Source of the DNA: Hippasteria phrygiana
Taxonomy: Eukaryota; Echinodermata; Asteroidea; Valvatida; Goniasteridae
Direction of reading: 5' to 3'
Length of the DNA stretch: 64,000 nt
Assembly (NCBI GenBank): GCA_037893225.1
Contig: JAZGUH010000145.1
Coordinates: 1,488,001-1,552,000, forward strand
Shown here: piece by piece, positions 45,045 to 57,670 of the stretch
How positions within the stretch are numbered: the first letter of the stretch is position 1
Layout: every line of letters begins with the position of its first letter
Notes under the pieces: generated by a model
What the model was told of the DNA's origin: nothing
Databases searched by the model: none
What the model saw: the letters and a program-made list of their open reading frames with translations, nothing else
Made by a program: the position numbers and the translations under genes

Positions 45045-45574
45045 CGAGAGATGTGTGACTGTTGATGAACAGTACACATAGCTTTTCCGCTCTCCATTTT
45101 CTTTTTTTTTTTACATGAAAGGAATTAAGGAATAAAGAGTAAGTTTAAAGAGTGAAAGTATTAAGAGTGAAAGTATAATAAAGGTTGCATGAAATATACC
45201 TTAGATTTGTAGATATGTTTTCTTTGCGATTATAAGTATCGCACTTTGATGTGTTTTGGTACATGTTGTTTCACGTCATTATGGTCTTAATTTGGAGAAT
45301 TAAAAACACAGAATTTTAAAAGGGAATCATTTACAACTCTATTTGTGGGGTTAGCACTGTACATTGTGTACAAATGATGTATATGCGCGATGCGCGGCTG
45401 TTCGAGTGGCAAATTGTTTTCTCTAGGAAGGTTAGGGGCAATTACCATAAATGGGCGTATCTAGACCGCTATTACGATCAAGCATATTCATGATTAAGTT
45501 AATTTATATAATAAGCATCGCACGCATTATTCAGACAGCTATATAAGGTTGAAGTAAAAATATTTTCTCTAGCT

Positions 45575-45648
45575 ACTGTTGTGGCTATATTGGTAGAGCA
45601 CTGAAAGCTTTAGACTACAGAGGCCTGGGTTCGAATCCTCTGCCCGAT
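45575..45648 (+). pseudogene. tRNA-like segment with Pol III A and B boxes, copy 1
   Basis: TGGCTATATTGG (A-box type, from 45582) and GGTTCGAATCC (perfect B box, 45628-45638) are 46 nt apart, as in a tRNA gene. GGTAGAGCA continues the D-arm. The acceptor and T stems do not pair properly, so this is tRNA-derived (SINE-like or a pseudogene) rather than a working tRNA. Confidence 0.6.
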
Positions 45649-45704
45649 TTATATTTCAAGGGAAAACACAACGTCTATTTATGACAATTGACCCTAACTT
45701 ATCT

Positions 45705-46670
45705 CACTTCCGTTTTGGACCGGAAGGAAGGGTCACGTGACTTTGCACGTAATATAACAAATGAAGACCCTGGATCATTCTATCAGTTGCCGTAAAAAGC
45801 AAAATCAGATCTCTCTCGATTGATTTTATATTGATTTTCAAAGATTAAACTTTCAAGTTATAAGGCACTTCCGGTTTAGACCGGAAGGAAGGGTCACGTG
45901 ACTTTGCACGTAATATAAAAAATGAAGACCCTGGATCATTCTATCAGTTGCCGTAAAAAGCAAAATCAGATCTCTCTCGATTGATTTTATATTGATTTTC
46001 AAAGATTAAACTGTCAAATTATAAGGCACTTCCGGTTTCGACCGGAAGGAAGGGTCACGTGACTTTGCACGTAATATAACAAATGAAGACCCTGGATTAT
46101 TCTATCAGTTGCCGTAAAAAGCAAAATCAGATCTCTCTCGATTGATTTTATATTGATTTTCAAAGATTAAACTTTCAAGTTATAAGGCACTTCCGGTTTA
46201 GACCGGAAGGAAGGGTCACGTGACTTTGCACGTAATATAAAAAATGAAGACCCTGGATCATTCTATCAGTTGCCGTAAAAAGCAAAATCAGATCTCTCTC
46301 GATTGATTTTATATTGATTTTCAAAGATTAAACTGTCAAATTATAAGGCACTTCCGGTTTCGACCGGAAGGAAGGGTCACGTGACTTTGCACGTAATATA
46401 TAAAATGAAGACCCTGGATTATTCTATCGGTTCCCGTAAAAAGCAAAATCAGATCTCTCTCGATTGATTTTATATTGATTTTCAAAGATTAAACTTTCAA
46501 ATTATAAGGCACTTCCGGTTTAGACCGGAAGGAAGGGTCACGTGACTTTGCACGTAATACAAAAAATGAAGACCCTGGATTATTCTATCAGTTCACATTA
46601 AAGCAAAATCAGATCTCTCACGGTTGATTTTATATTGATTTTCAAAAACTAAATCTAGAAATCTTTGGTT
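45705..46670 (+). repeat. 161-bp repeat, six copies (first higher-order unit)
   Basis: Starts at 45705, 45866, 46027, 46188, 46349 and 46510. Each unit has a TTCCGGTTTRGACCGGAA palindrome followed by GTCACGTGAC, another perfect palindrome. Confidence 0.92.
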
Positions 46671-47974
46671 GCTTGTAATCTGATACTTGATGACGTCATC
46701 GTGACGTCATTATCCGAAAACTCGAGAGCTATGTAAACTGTGCTATCTCAAGCAGAAATCTGCATTATATCTCTTGCGGTTGATTTTTCAGCAATTTTTT
46801 TAGGTTTAAAGGTCTTTTCATTGCAACTTCCGGTCTGGTGACGTCATCAATCTTTCTCCATCTCAACTTGTTCTTAGCGTGAAGCCGATTACATACATCA
46901 ATTATAGAGTGATTTCAGCAAACTTCGTCACACACATCGACCGATTATTCATTTGAAGCATTTTTCAACTTGCCGCTAGAGGGCGCTCGAACATTTTATG
47001 ACGTCACAAATAATTTTGTTGTGAAGTACAACCTAGTCGGAGACCAACATCGTTGAAAGCAAGTTCCCATCTTTTTCCACTTTCAAATGATGAGGCACTT
47101 CCGGTTTGGACCGGAAGGAAGGGTCATGTGATTTGACGCACACGAGATAAAATGAAGATCCTGGATTATACTATCAATTCCCACAAAAATCAAGTTCCGG
47201 GCTCTCACGGTTGATTTTATATTGATTTTCAAAGATTAAATCTGCTAATCTTTAATTGCTTGTAATTTGATACATGATGACGTCATCATGACGTCAGAGT
47301 AATATGCACGAGTTCAGTACAGGGTCTGAGTGTATGCCAACTCTCATTAAGATTGAAGTTTGTTTAAGGGCAAAAGTGCCGATTAGAAAAAACGTGCATA
47401 AAGTTTATGGGGTTTTGGGGAGAAGAAGAAAAAGAAGAAGAAGACGAGAGATGTGTGACTGTTGATGAACAGTACACATAGCTTTTCCGCTCTCCATTTT
47501 CTTTTTTTTTTACATGAAAGGAATTAAGGAATAAAGAGTAAGTTTAAAGAGTGAAAGTATTAAGAGTGAAAGTATAATAAAGGTTGCATGAAATATACCT
47601 TAGATTTGTAGATATGTTTTCTTTGCGATTATAAGTATCGCACTTTGATGTGTTTTGGTACATGTTGGTTCACGTCATTATGGTCTTAATTTGGAGAATT
47701 AAAAACACAGAATTTTAAAAGGGAATCATTTACAACTCTATTTGTGGGGTTAGCACTGTACATTGTGTACAAATGATGTATATGCGCGATGCGCGGCTGT
47801 TCGAGTGGCAAATTTTTTTTCTCTAGGAAGGTTAGGGGCAATTACCATAAATGGGCGTATCTAGACCGCTATTACGATCAAGCATATTCATGATTAAGTT
47901 AATTTATATAATAAGCATCGCACGCATTATTCAGACAGCTATATAAGGTTGAAGTAAAAATATTTTCTCTAGCT

Positions 47975-48048
47975 ACTGTTGTGGCTATATTGGTAGAGCA
48001 CTGAAAGCTTTAGACTACAGAGGCCTGGGTTCGAATCCTCTGCCCGAT
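47975..48048 (+). pseudogene. tRNA-like segment, copy 2
   Basis: Identical in A and B boxes to copy 1, at the same place in the next higher-order unit. Confidence 0.6.
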
Positions 48049-48104
48049 TTATATTTCAAGGGAAAACACAACGTCTATTTATGACAATTGACCCTAACTT
48101 ATCT

Positions 48105-48750
48105 CACTTCCGTTTTGGACCGGAAGGAAGGGTCACGTGACTTTGCACGTAATATAAAAAATGAAGACCCTGGATTATTCTATCGGTTCCCGTAGAAATC
48201 AAAATCAGATCTCTCTCGATTGATTTTTATATTGATTTGTAAAGATTAAACTTTCAAGTTATAAGGCACTTCCGGTTTGGACCGGAAGGAAGGGTCACGT
48301 GACTTTGCACGTAATATAAAAAAAGAAGACCCTGGATTATTCTATCGGTTCCCGTAAAAAGCAAAATCAGATCTCTCTCGATTGATTCTATATTGATTTT
48401 CAAAGATTAAACTTTCAAGTTGTAAGGCACTTCCGGTTTGGACCGGAAGGAAGGGTCACGTGACTTTGCACGTAATATAAAAAATGAAGACCCTGGATTA
48501 TTCTATCAGTTGCCGTAAAAAGCAAAATCAGATCTCTCTCGATTGATTTTATATTGATTTTCAAAGATTAAACTTTCAAGTTATAAGGCACTTCCGGTTT
48601 AGACCGGAAGGCAGGGTCACGTGACTTTGCACGTAATACAAACAATGAAGACCCTGGATTATTCTATCAGTTCACATTAAAGCAAAATCAGATCTCTCAC
48701 GGTTGATTTTATATTGATTTTCAAAAACTCAATCTAGAAATCTTTGGTTG
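48105..48750 (+). repeat. 161-bp repeat, four copies (second unit)
   Basis: Starts at about 48105, 48267, 48428 and 48589. Confidence 0.92.
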
Positions 48751-50057
48751 CTTGTAATCTGATACTTGATGACGTCATCGTGACGTCATTATCGGAAAAC
48801 TCGAGAGCTATGTAAACTATGCTATCTGAAGCAGAAATCTGCATTATATCTCTTGCGGTTGATTTTTCAGCAAATTTTTTAGGTTTAAAGGTCTTTTCAT
48901 TGCAACTTCCGGTCTGGTGACGTCATCAATCTTTCTCCACCTCAACTTGTTCTTAGCGTGAAGCCGATTACATACATCAATTATAGAGTGATTTCAGCAA
49001 ACTTCGCCACACACATCGACCGATTATTCATTTTAAGCATTTTTCAACTTGCCGCTAGAGGGCGCTCGAACATTTTATGACGTCACAAATAATTTTGTTG
49101 TGAAGTACAACCTAGTCGGAGACCAACATCGTTGAAAGCAAGTTCCCATCTTTTTCCACTTTCAAATGATGAGGCACTTCCGGTTTGGACCGGAAGGAAG
49201 GGTCACGTGATTTGACGCACACGAGATAAAATGAAGATCCTGGATTATACTATCAATTCCCACAAAAATCAAGTTCCGGGCTCTCACGGTTGATTTTATA
49301 TTGATTTTCAAAGATTAAATCTGCTAATCTTTAATTGCTTGTAATTTGATACATGATGACGTCATCATGACGTCAGAGTAATATGCACGAGTTCAGTACA
49401 GGGTCTGAGTGTATGCCAACTCTCATTAAGATTGAAGTTTGTTTAAGGGCAAAAGTGCCGTTTAGAAAAAGTATGCACAAAGTTTATGGGGTTTTGGGGA
49501 GAAGAATAAAAAGAAGAAGAAGAAGAAACGAGAGATGTGTGACTGTTCATGAACAGTACACATAGCTTTTCCGCTCTCCATTTTCTTTTTTTTTTACATG
49601 AAAGGAATTAAGGAATAAAGAGTAAGTTTAAAGAGTGAAAGTATTAAGAGTGAAAGTATAATAAAGGTTGCATGAAATATACCTTAGATTTGTAGATATG
49701 TTTTCTTTGCGATTATAAGTATCGCACTTTGATGTGTTTTGGTACATGTTGGTTCACGTCATTATGGTCTTAATTTGGAGAATTAAAAACACAGAATTTT
49801 AAAAGGGAATCATTTACAACTCTATTTGTGGGGTTAGCACTGTACATTGTGTACAAATGATGTATGTGCGCGATGCGCGGCTGTTCGAGTGGCAAATTGT
49901 TTTCTCTAGGAAGGTTAGGGGCAATTACCATAAATGGGCGTATCTAGACCGCTATTACGATCAAGCATATTCGTGATTAAGGTAATTTATATAATAAGCA
50001 TCGCACGCATTATTCAGACAGCTATATAAGGTTGAAGTAAAAATATTTTCACTAGCT

Positions 50058-50131
50058 ACTGTTGTGGCTATATTGGTAGAGCACTGAAAGCTTTAGACTA
50101 CAGAGGCCTGGCTTCGAATCCTCTGCCCGAT
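50058..50131 (+). pseudogene. tRNA-like segment, copy 3
   Basis: A box intact. The B box has one change (GGCTTCGAATCC in place of GGGTTCGAATCC). Confidence 0.55.
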
Positions 50132-50187
50132 TTATATTTCAAGGGAAAACACAACGTCTATTTATGACAATTGACCCTAACTTATCT

Positions 50188-50990
50188 CACTTCCGTTTTG
50201 GACCGGAAGGAAGGGTCACGTGACTTTGCACGTAATATAAAAAATGAAGACCCTGGATTATTCTATCGGTTCCCGTAAAAAACAAAATCAGATCTCTCTC
50301 GATTGATTTTTATATTGATTTTCAAAGATTAAACTTTCAAGTTATAAGGCACTTCCGGTTTGGACCGGAAGGAAGGGTCACGTGACTTTGCACGTAATAT
50401 AAAAAATGAAGACCCTGGATTATTCTATCGGTTCCCGTAAAAAGCAAAATCAGATCTCTCTCGATTGATTCTATATTGATTTTCAAAGATTATACTTTCA
50501 AGTTGTAAGGCACTTCCGGTTTAGACCGGAAGGAAGGGTCACGTGACTTTGCACGTAATATAAAAAATGAAGACCCTGGATCATTCTATCAGTTGCCGTA
50601 AAAAGCAAAATCAGATCTCTCTCGATTGATTTTATATTGATTTTCAAAGATTAAACTGTCAAATTATAAGGCACTTCCGGTTTCGACAGGAAGGAAGGGT
50701 CACGTGACTTTGCACGTAATATATAAAATGAAGTCCCTGGATTATTCTATCGGTTCCCGTAAAAAGCAAAATCAGATCTCTCTCGATTGATTTTATATTG
50801 ATTTTCAAAGATTAAACTTTCAAGTTATAAGGCACTTCCGGTTTAGACCGGAAGGAAGTGTCACGTGACTTTGCACGTAATACAAAAAATGAAGACCCTG
50901 GATTATTCTATCAGTTCACATTAAAGCAAAATCAGATCTCTCACGGTTGATTTTATATTGATTTTCAAAAACTAAATCTATAAATCTTTG
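50188..50990 (+). repeat. 161-bp repeat, five copies (third unit)
   Basis: Starts at about 50188, 50350, 50511, 50672 and 50833. Confidence 0.92.
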
Positions 50991-51772
50991 GTTGCTTGTA
51001 ATCTGATACTTGATGACGTCATCGTGACGTCATTATCGGAAAACTCGAGAGCTATGTAAACTATGCTATCTGAAGCAGAAATCTGCATTATATCTCTTGC
51101 GGTTGATTTTTCAGCAAATTGTTTAGGTTTAAAGGTCTTTTCATTGCAACTTCCGGTTTGGTGACGTCATCAATTTTTCTCCACCTCAACTTGTTCTTAG
51201 CGTGAAGCCGATTACATACATCAATTATAGAGTGATTTCAGCAAACTTCGCCACACACATCGACCGATTATTCATTTTAAGCATTTTTCAACTTGCCGCT
51301 AGAGGGCGCTCGAACATTTTATGACGTCACAAATAATTTTGTTGTGAAGTACAACCTAGTCGGAGACCAACATCGTTGAAAGCAAGTTCCCATCTGTTTC
51401 CACTTTCAAATGATGAGGCACTTCCGGTTTGGACCGGAAGGAAGGGTCACGTGATTTGACGCACACGAGATAAAATAAAGATCCTGGATTATACTATCAA
51501 TTCCCACAAAAATCAAGTTCCGGGCTCTCACGGTTGATTTTATATTGATTTTCAAAGATTAAATCTGCTAATCTTTAATTGCTTGTAGTTTGATACATGA
51601 TGACGTCATCATGACGTCAGAGTAATATGCACGAGTTCAGTACAGGGTCTCAGTGTATGCCAACTCTCATTAAGATTGAAGTTTGTTTAAGGGCAAAAGT
51701 GCCGATTAGAAAAAACGTGCATAAAGTTTATGAGGTTTTGGGGAGAAAAAGAAAAAGAAGAAGAAGAAAAAA

Positions 51773-54282
51773 CTAGAGGTTTGTGTCTGTTTGAAACAGA
51801 ACACAAGGCTTTTCCTCATTTTTTGTTTTCCACCCTAAAACTTCAGCTTACGTTCTATGTTTGTGTTAAGTTTGATTAAGATCTGATGTTTATAGTGAGT
51901 AAAGTGGCTTGTACAAAATTCGTGTACAAAGTCTATGGGATTTTGGATAGAACTAAAACATTCATAGACAATTAGCCGATGACGTCATCATGACTTCACT
52001 TCGGATGTTACATTCTACTGGCACTATCTACCTTCCCACAAATTTTTATGATACTCAGACCTATTCTTATATATGTTATTAAAAAAACACATTTTGATGA
52101 CGTCATGATGACGTCACACATTTTCACATTTACGTGAAAGAATATAGGAGCTAACAAAGCTATTCCAAAAAGAATTTTGAATTTAGCATGTTCTGTTGAT
52201 GAGATATGGCTTTAAGAAACTTTTACGGTTCAAAAACTTTAAAATTACTATAAAATCGTATGTGACGTCATCATGACGTCACCTCAATGTTCATCTATAA
52301 CACGTGGTGGCCCACCAACATACCAGGTTTAAAGGCAATCGGACATACGGTTCTCTAGATATGGGCCCTTGAAAAATGCACGTTTAGGATGACGTCACGT
52401 GACACGTGATGACGTCATCATGACGTCACGTTTCGGCATACATTTTCAGCTTAGGGTCTTTGTTTGTGTTAAGCCTGATTAAGATCTGAGGTTGTTTAGT
52501 GACTAAAGTGCCACTTACAAAATTCGTCTACAAAGTCTATGGGATTTGGGATAGAACTAAACATTTCATAGAAAATCAGCCGATGACGTCATCATGACGT
52601 CACTTTGGATTTTACATGCTAGTAGCATTATCTACCTACCCAGCAATTTTTATGACGATCGAACGTACCCTTATATGTGTTTCAAAAAAGAACACTTTTG
52701 ATGACGTCATGATGACGTCACACATTTTCCCATTTATGTGAAAGAATATAGGAGCTAACAAAGCTATTCCAAAAAGAATTTTTGATTTAGCATGTTCTGT
52801 TCATGAGATATGGCTTTAAGAAACTTTAATGTTCAAAAACTTTAAAATTACTATAAAATCGTATGATGACGTCATCATGACGTCACGTAAATTGTCATCT
52901 ATAACACGTGGTGGTCTACTAACATACCGGGTTTAAAGGCAATCGGACCTACGGCTCTCTAGATATGGGCCCTTGAAAAATCATCTTTAAGATGACGTCA
53001 CGTGACATGTGATGACGTCATCATGACGTAAAAGGTCGGCACACATTGTGAGCAGTTGGGGTAAGTGTCTGCCAAGTTTAAAAGTAGCTAAAGTGGCCGG
53101 TAAGAAAGAAAACGTTTACAATGCTATGGGCACTATTCTAACGACTTGAAAACAGATTTATTTTATTACGTCATCATGACGTCACACAATTTTCGCTTTT
53201 TAGGGCATATCTTTGAAACATACGAAAGCTATAACAAAAAGAATTTTGAAAATATCTTGTTTTGTTCGCTAGATATATTGAAAAGAATGTTACGATTTAA
53301 ACAATTTAGAAATTCAGCGACTTGAAAAAAGACTACAAATCAATTCTTTTTATAAACAGCATGCACTTTTAAGCCATGGTTATCTGTCCTTCCCAGAATT
53401 CCTTTGTGTTATATTGAATTTGGTCTAAATTTTGAAATGGCTCCTATTTCTTACTTGGGTTAGCCACGATCATGAAATTTTGGAATTAGGTACTGAAAAA
53501 TTCAATGTATACATTTTTGTAATCGAATTGACACTTACATTCGTTTAAAAAAAAAAAATGTTTGGATGACGTCATCATGACGTCACACAATTTTCGCTTT
53601 TTAGGGCATATCTTTGACACATACCAAAGCTGTAACAAAAAGAATTTTGAAAATATCTTGTTTTGTTCGCTAGATATATTGAAAAGAATGTTACGATTTT
53701 AAAACTTCAAAAATTCAGCGACTTGAAAAAAGACTAGAAATCAACCCCTTTTATAAACAGCAAGCACATAATACCCATGGTTATCTGCCCTTCCCAGAAT
53801 TCCTTTGTGTTATATTGAATTTGGTCTAAATTTTGAAATGGCTGTTATTTCTTACTTGAGTGAGCCACGATCATGAAATTTTGGAATTAGGTACTGAAAA
53901 ATTCAATGTATACATTTTTGTAATCGAATTGACACTTACATGCGTTAAAAAAAAAACTAATTTTTGATGACGTCATCATGACGTCACACAATTTTCGCTT
54001 TTTAGGGCATATCTTTGAGACATACCAAAGCTATAACAAAAATAATTTTGAAAATATCTTGTTTTGTTCGCTAGATATATTGAAAAGAATGTTACGATTT
54101 TCAAAATTCAAAAAATCATAAAAAATCACGTGATGACGTCATCATGACGTCACTCTTCGGCATACAATTTCAGGTTAGGGTCTTTGTTTGTGTTAAGTTT
54201 GATTAAGATCTGAGATTGTTTAGTGACCAAAGTGCCACCTATAAAATTCGTGTACAAAGTCTATGGGATTTGGGATAGAACT

Positions 54283-54316
<34 letters not shown>

Positions 54317-54317
54317 A
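51773..54317 (+). repeat. Module of the TGACGTCA/400-bp type between higher-order units
   Basis: It opens with CTAGAGG and a TTGTGTCTGTTT hairpin. 51830-53020 resembles 41.4-43.9 kb, and 53160-54130 holds two and a half copies of the 400-bp repeat. It ends in (AAG)n at 54288-54316. Confidence 0.8.
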
Positions 54318-54846
54318 CGAGAGATGTGTGACTGTTGATGAACAGTACACATAGCTTTTCCGCTCTGCATTTTTTTTTTTTTTTACATGAAAGGAATTAA
54401 GGAATAAAGAGTAAGTTTAAAGAGTGAAAGTATTAAGAGTGAAAGTATAATAAAGGTTGCATGAAATATACCTTAGATTTGTAGATATGTTTTCTTTGCG
54501 ATTATAAGTATCGCACTTTGATGTGTTTTGGTTCATATTGGTTCACGTCATTATGGTCTTAATTTGGAGAATTAAAAACACAGAATTTAAAAAGGGAATC
54601 ATTTACAACTCTATTTGTGGGGTTAGCACTGTACATTGTGTACAAATGATGTATGTGCGCGATGCGCGGATGTTCGAGTGGCCAATTTTTTTCTCTAGGA
54701 ATGTTAGGGGCAATTACCATAAATGGGCGTATCTAGACCGCTATTACGATCAAGCATATTCATGATTAAGTTAATTTATATAACAAGCATCGCACGCATT
54801 ATTCAGACAGCTATATAAGGTTGAAGTAAAAATATTTTGTCTAGCT

Positions 54847-54896
54847 ACTGTTGTGGCTATATTGGTAGAGCACTGAAAGCTTTAGACTACAGAGGC
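54847..54896 (+). pseudogene. tRNA-like segment, copy 4, truncated
   Basis: The A box and anticodon-arm region are present. The sequence jumps into a 161-bp repeat at GAGGCTACTC, so the B box is lost. Confidence 0.6.
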
Positions 54897-54952
54897 TACT
54901 CTCGATTGATTTTTATATTGATTTGTAAAGATTAAACTTTCAAGTTATAAGG

Positions 54953-55430
54953 CACTTCCGGTTTGGACCGGAAGGAAGGGTCACGTGACTTTGCACGTAA
55001 TATAAAAAAAGAAGACCCTGGATTATTCTATCGGTTCCCGTAAAAAGCAAAATCAGATCTCTCTCGATTGATTCTATATTGATTTTCAAAGATTAAACTT
55101 TCAAGTTGTAAGGCACTTCCGGTTTGGACCGGAAGGAAGGGTCACGTGACTTTGCACGTAATATAAAAAATGAAGACCCTGGATTATTCTATCGGTTCCC
55201 GTAAAAAGCAAAATCAGATCTCTCTCGATTGATTTTATATTGATTTTCAAAGATTAAACTTTCAAATTATAAGGCACTTCCGGTTTGGACCGGAAGGAAG
55301 GGTCACGTGACTTTGCACGTAATATACAAAATGAAGATCCTGGATTATTCTATCAGTTCACATTAAAGCAAAATCAGATCTCTCACGGTTGATTTTATAT
55401 TGATTTTCAAAAACTAAATCTAGAAATCTT
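54953..55430 (+). repeat. 161-bp repeat, three copies (fourth unit)
   Basis: Starts at about 54953, 55114 and 55275. Confidence 0.9.
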
Positions 55431-56750
55431 TGGTTGCTTGTAATGTGATACTTGATGACGTCATCGTGACGTCATTATCGGAAAACTCGAGAGCTATGTA
55501 AACTATGCTATCTGAAGAAGAAATCTGCATTATATCTCTTGCGGTTGATTTTTCAGCAATTTGTTTAGGTTTAAAGGTCTTTTTATTGCAACTTCCGGTC
55601 TGGTGACGTCATCAATCTTTCTCCACCTCAACTTGTTCTTAGCGTGAAGCCGATTACATACATCAATTATAGAGTGATTTCAGCAAACTTCGCCACACAC
55701 ATCGACCGATTATTCATTTTAAGCATTTTTCAACTTGCCGCTAGAGGGCGCTCGAACATTTTATGACGTCACAAATAATTTTTTTGTGAAGTACAACCTA
55801 ATCGGAGACCAACATCGTTGAAAGCAAGTTCCCATCTTTTTCCACTTTCAAATGATGAGGCACTTCCGGTTTGGACCGGAAGGAAGGGTCACGTGATTTG
55901 ACGCACACGAGATAAAATAAAGGTCCTGAATTATACTATCAATTCCCACAAAAATCAAGTTCCGGGCTCTCACGGTTGATTTTATATTGATTTTCAAAGA
56001 TTAAAACTGCTAATCTTTAATTGCTTGTAATTTGATACATGATGACGTCATCATGACGTCAGAGTAATATGCACGAGTTCAGTACAGGGTCTGAGTGTAT
56101 GCCAACTCTCATTAAGATTGAAGTTTGTTTAAGGGCAAAAGTGCCGTTGAGAAAAAACGTGCATAAAGTTTATGGGGTTTGGGGGAGAAAAAGAAAAAGA
56201 AGAAGAAGAAACGAGAGATGTGTGACTGTTCATGAACAGTACACATAGCTTTTCCGCTCTGCATTTTTTTTTTTTTTTACATGAAAGGAATTAAGGAATA
56301 AAGAGTAAGTTTAAAGAGTGAAAGTATTAAGAGTGAAAGTATAATAAAGGTTGCATGAAATATACCTTAGATTTGTAGATATGTTTTCTTTGCGATTATA
56401 AGTATCGCACTTTGATGTGTTTTGGTACATGTTGGTTCACGTCATTATGGTCTTAATTTGGAGAATTAAAAACACAGAATTTTAAAAGGGAATCATTTAC
56501 AACTCTATTTGTGGGGTTAGCACTGTACATTGTGTACAAATGATGTATATGCGCGATGCGCGGCTGTTCGAGTGGCAAATTTTTTTCTCTAGGAAGGTTA
56601 GGGGCAATTACCATAAATGGGCGTATCTAGACCGCTATTACGATCAAGCATATTCATGATTAAGTTAATTTATATAATAAGCATCGCACGCTTTATTCAG
56701 ACAGCTATATAAGGTTGAAGTAAAAATATTTTGTCTAGCTACTGTTGTGG

Positions 56751-56824
56751 CTATATTGGTAGAGCACTGAAAGCTTTAGACTACAGAGGCCTGGGTTCGA
56801 ATCCTCTGCCCGATTTATATTTCA
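56751..56824 (+). pseudogene. tRNA-like segment, copy 5
   Basis: Both boxes intact, as in copies 1 and 2. Confidence 0.6.
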
Positions 56825-56870
56825 AGGGAAAACACAACGTCTATTTATGACAATTGACCCTAACTTATCT

Positions 56871-57670
56871 CACTTCCGTTTTGGACCGGAAGGAAGGGTC
56901 ACGTGACTTTGCACGTAATATAAAAAATGAAGACCCTGGATTATTCTATCGGTTCCCGTAAAAAGCAAAATCAGATCTCTCTCGATTGATTCTATATTGA
57001 TTTTCAAAGATTATACTTTCAAGTTGTAAGGCACTTCCGGTTTGGACCGGAAGGAAGGGTCACGTGACTTTGCACGTAATATAAAAAATGAAGACCCTGG
57101 ATTATTCTATCAGTTGCCGTAAAAAGCAAAATCAGATCTCTCTCGATTGATTTTATATTGATTTTCAAAGATTAAACTTTCAAGTTATAAGGCACTTCCG
57201 GTTTAGACCGGAAGGAAGGGTCACGTGACTTTGCACGTAATATAAAAAAAGAAGACCCTGGATTATTCAATCGGTTGCCGTAAAAAGCAAAATCAGATCT
57301 CTCTCGATTGATTTTATATTGATTTTCAAAGATTAAACTTTCAAATTATAAGGCACTTCCGGTTTGGACCGGAAGGAAGGGTCACGTGACTTTGCACGTA
57401 ATATAAAAAATGAAGACCCTGGATTATTCTATCGGTTCCCGTAAAAATCAAAATCAGATCTCTCTCGATTGATTTTATATTGATTTTCAAAGATTAAACT
57501 TTCAAATTATAAGGCACTTCCGGTTTGGACCGGAAGGAAGGGTCACGTGACTTTGCGCGTAATATACAAAATGAAGATCCTGGATTATTCTATCAGTTCA
57601 CATTAAAGCAAAATCAGATCTCTCACGGTTGATTTTATATTGATTTTCAAAAACTAAATCTAGAAATCTT
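56871..57670 (+). repeat. 161-bp repeat, five copies (fifth unit)
   Basis: Starts at about 56871, 57032, 57193, 57354 and 57515, all at exact 161-bp spacing. Confidence 0.92.

Larger units (their letters stand above)
45045..51772 (+). repeat. Three higher-order units of 2.1-2.4 kb
   Basis: Units start at 45045, 47445 and 49529. Each has, in order: CGAGAG-hairpin, a ~500-bp conserved leader, a tRNA-like segment, 4-6 copies of a 161-bp repeat, a ~700-bp tail with GACGTCATCGTGACGTC, and a GAA-rich end. Length differences come mostly from 161-bp copy number. Confidence 0.9.

Noticed and set aside
45575..45648. Functional tRNA gene
   Set aside because: The A and B boxes are good, but the acceptor and T stems do not pair and the copies sit in a satellite.
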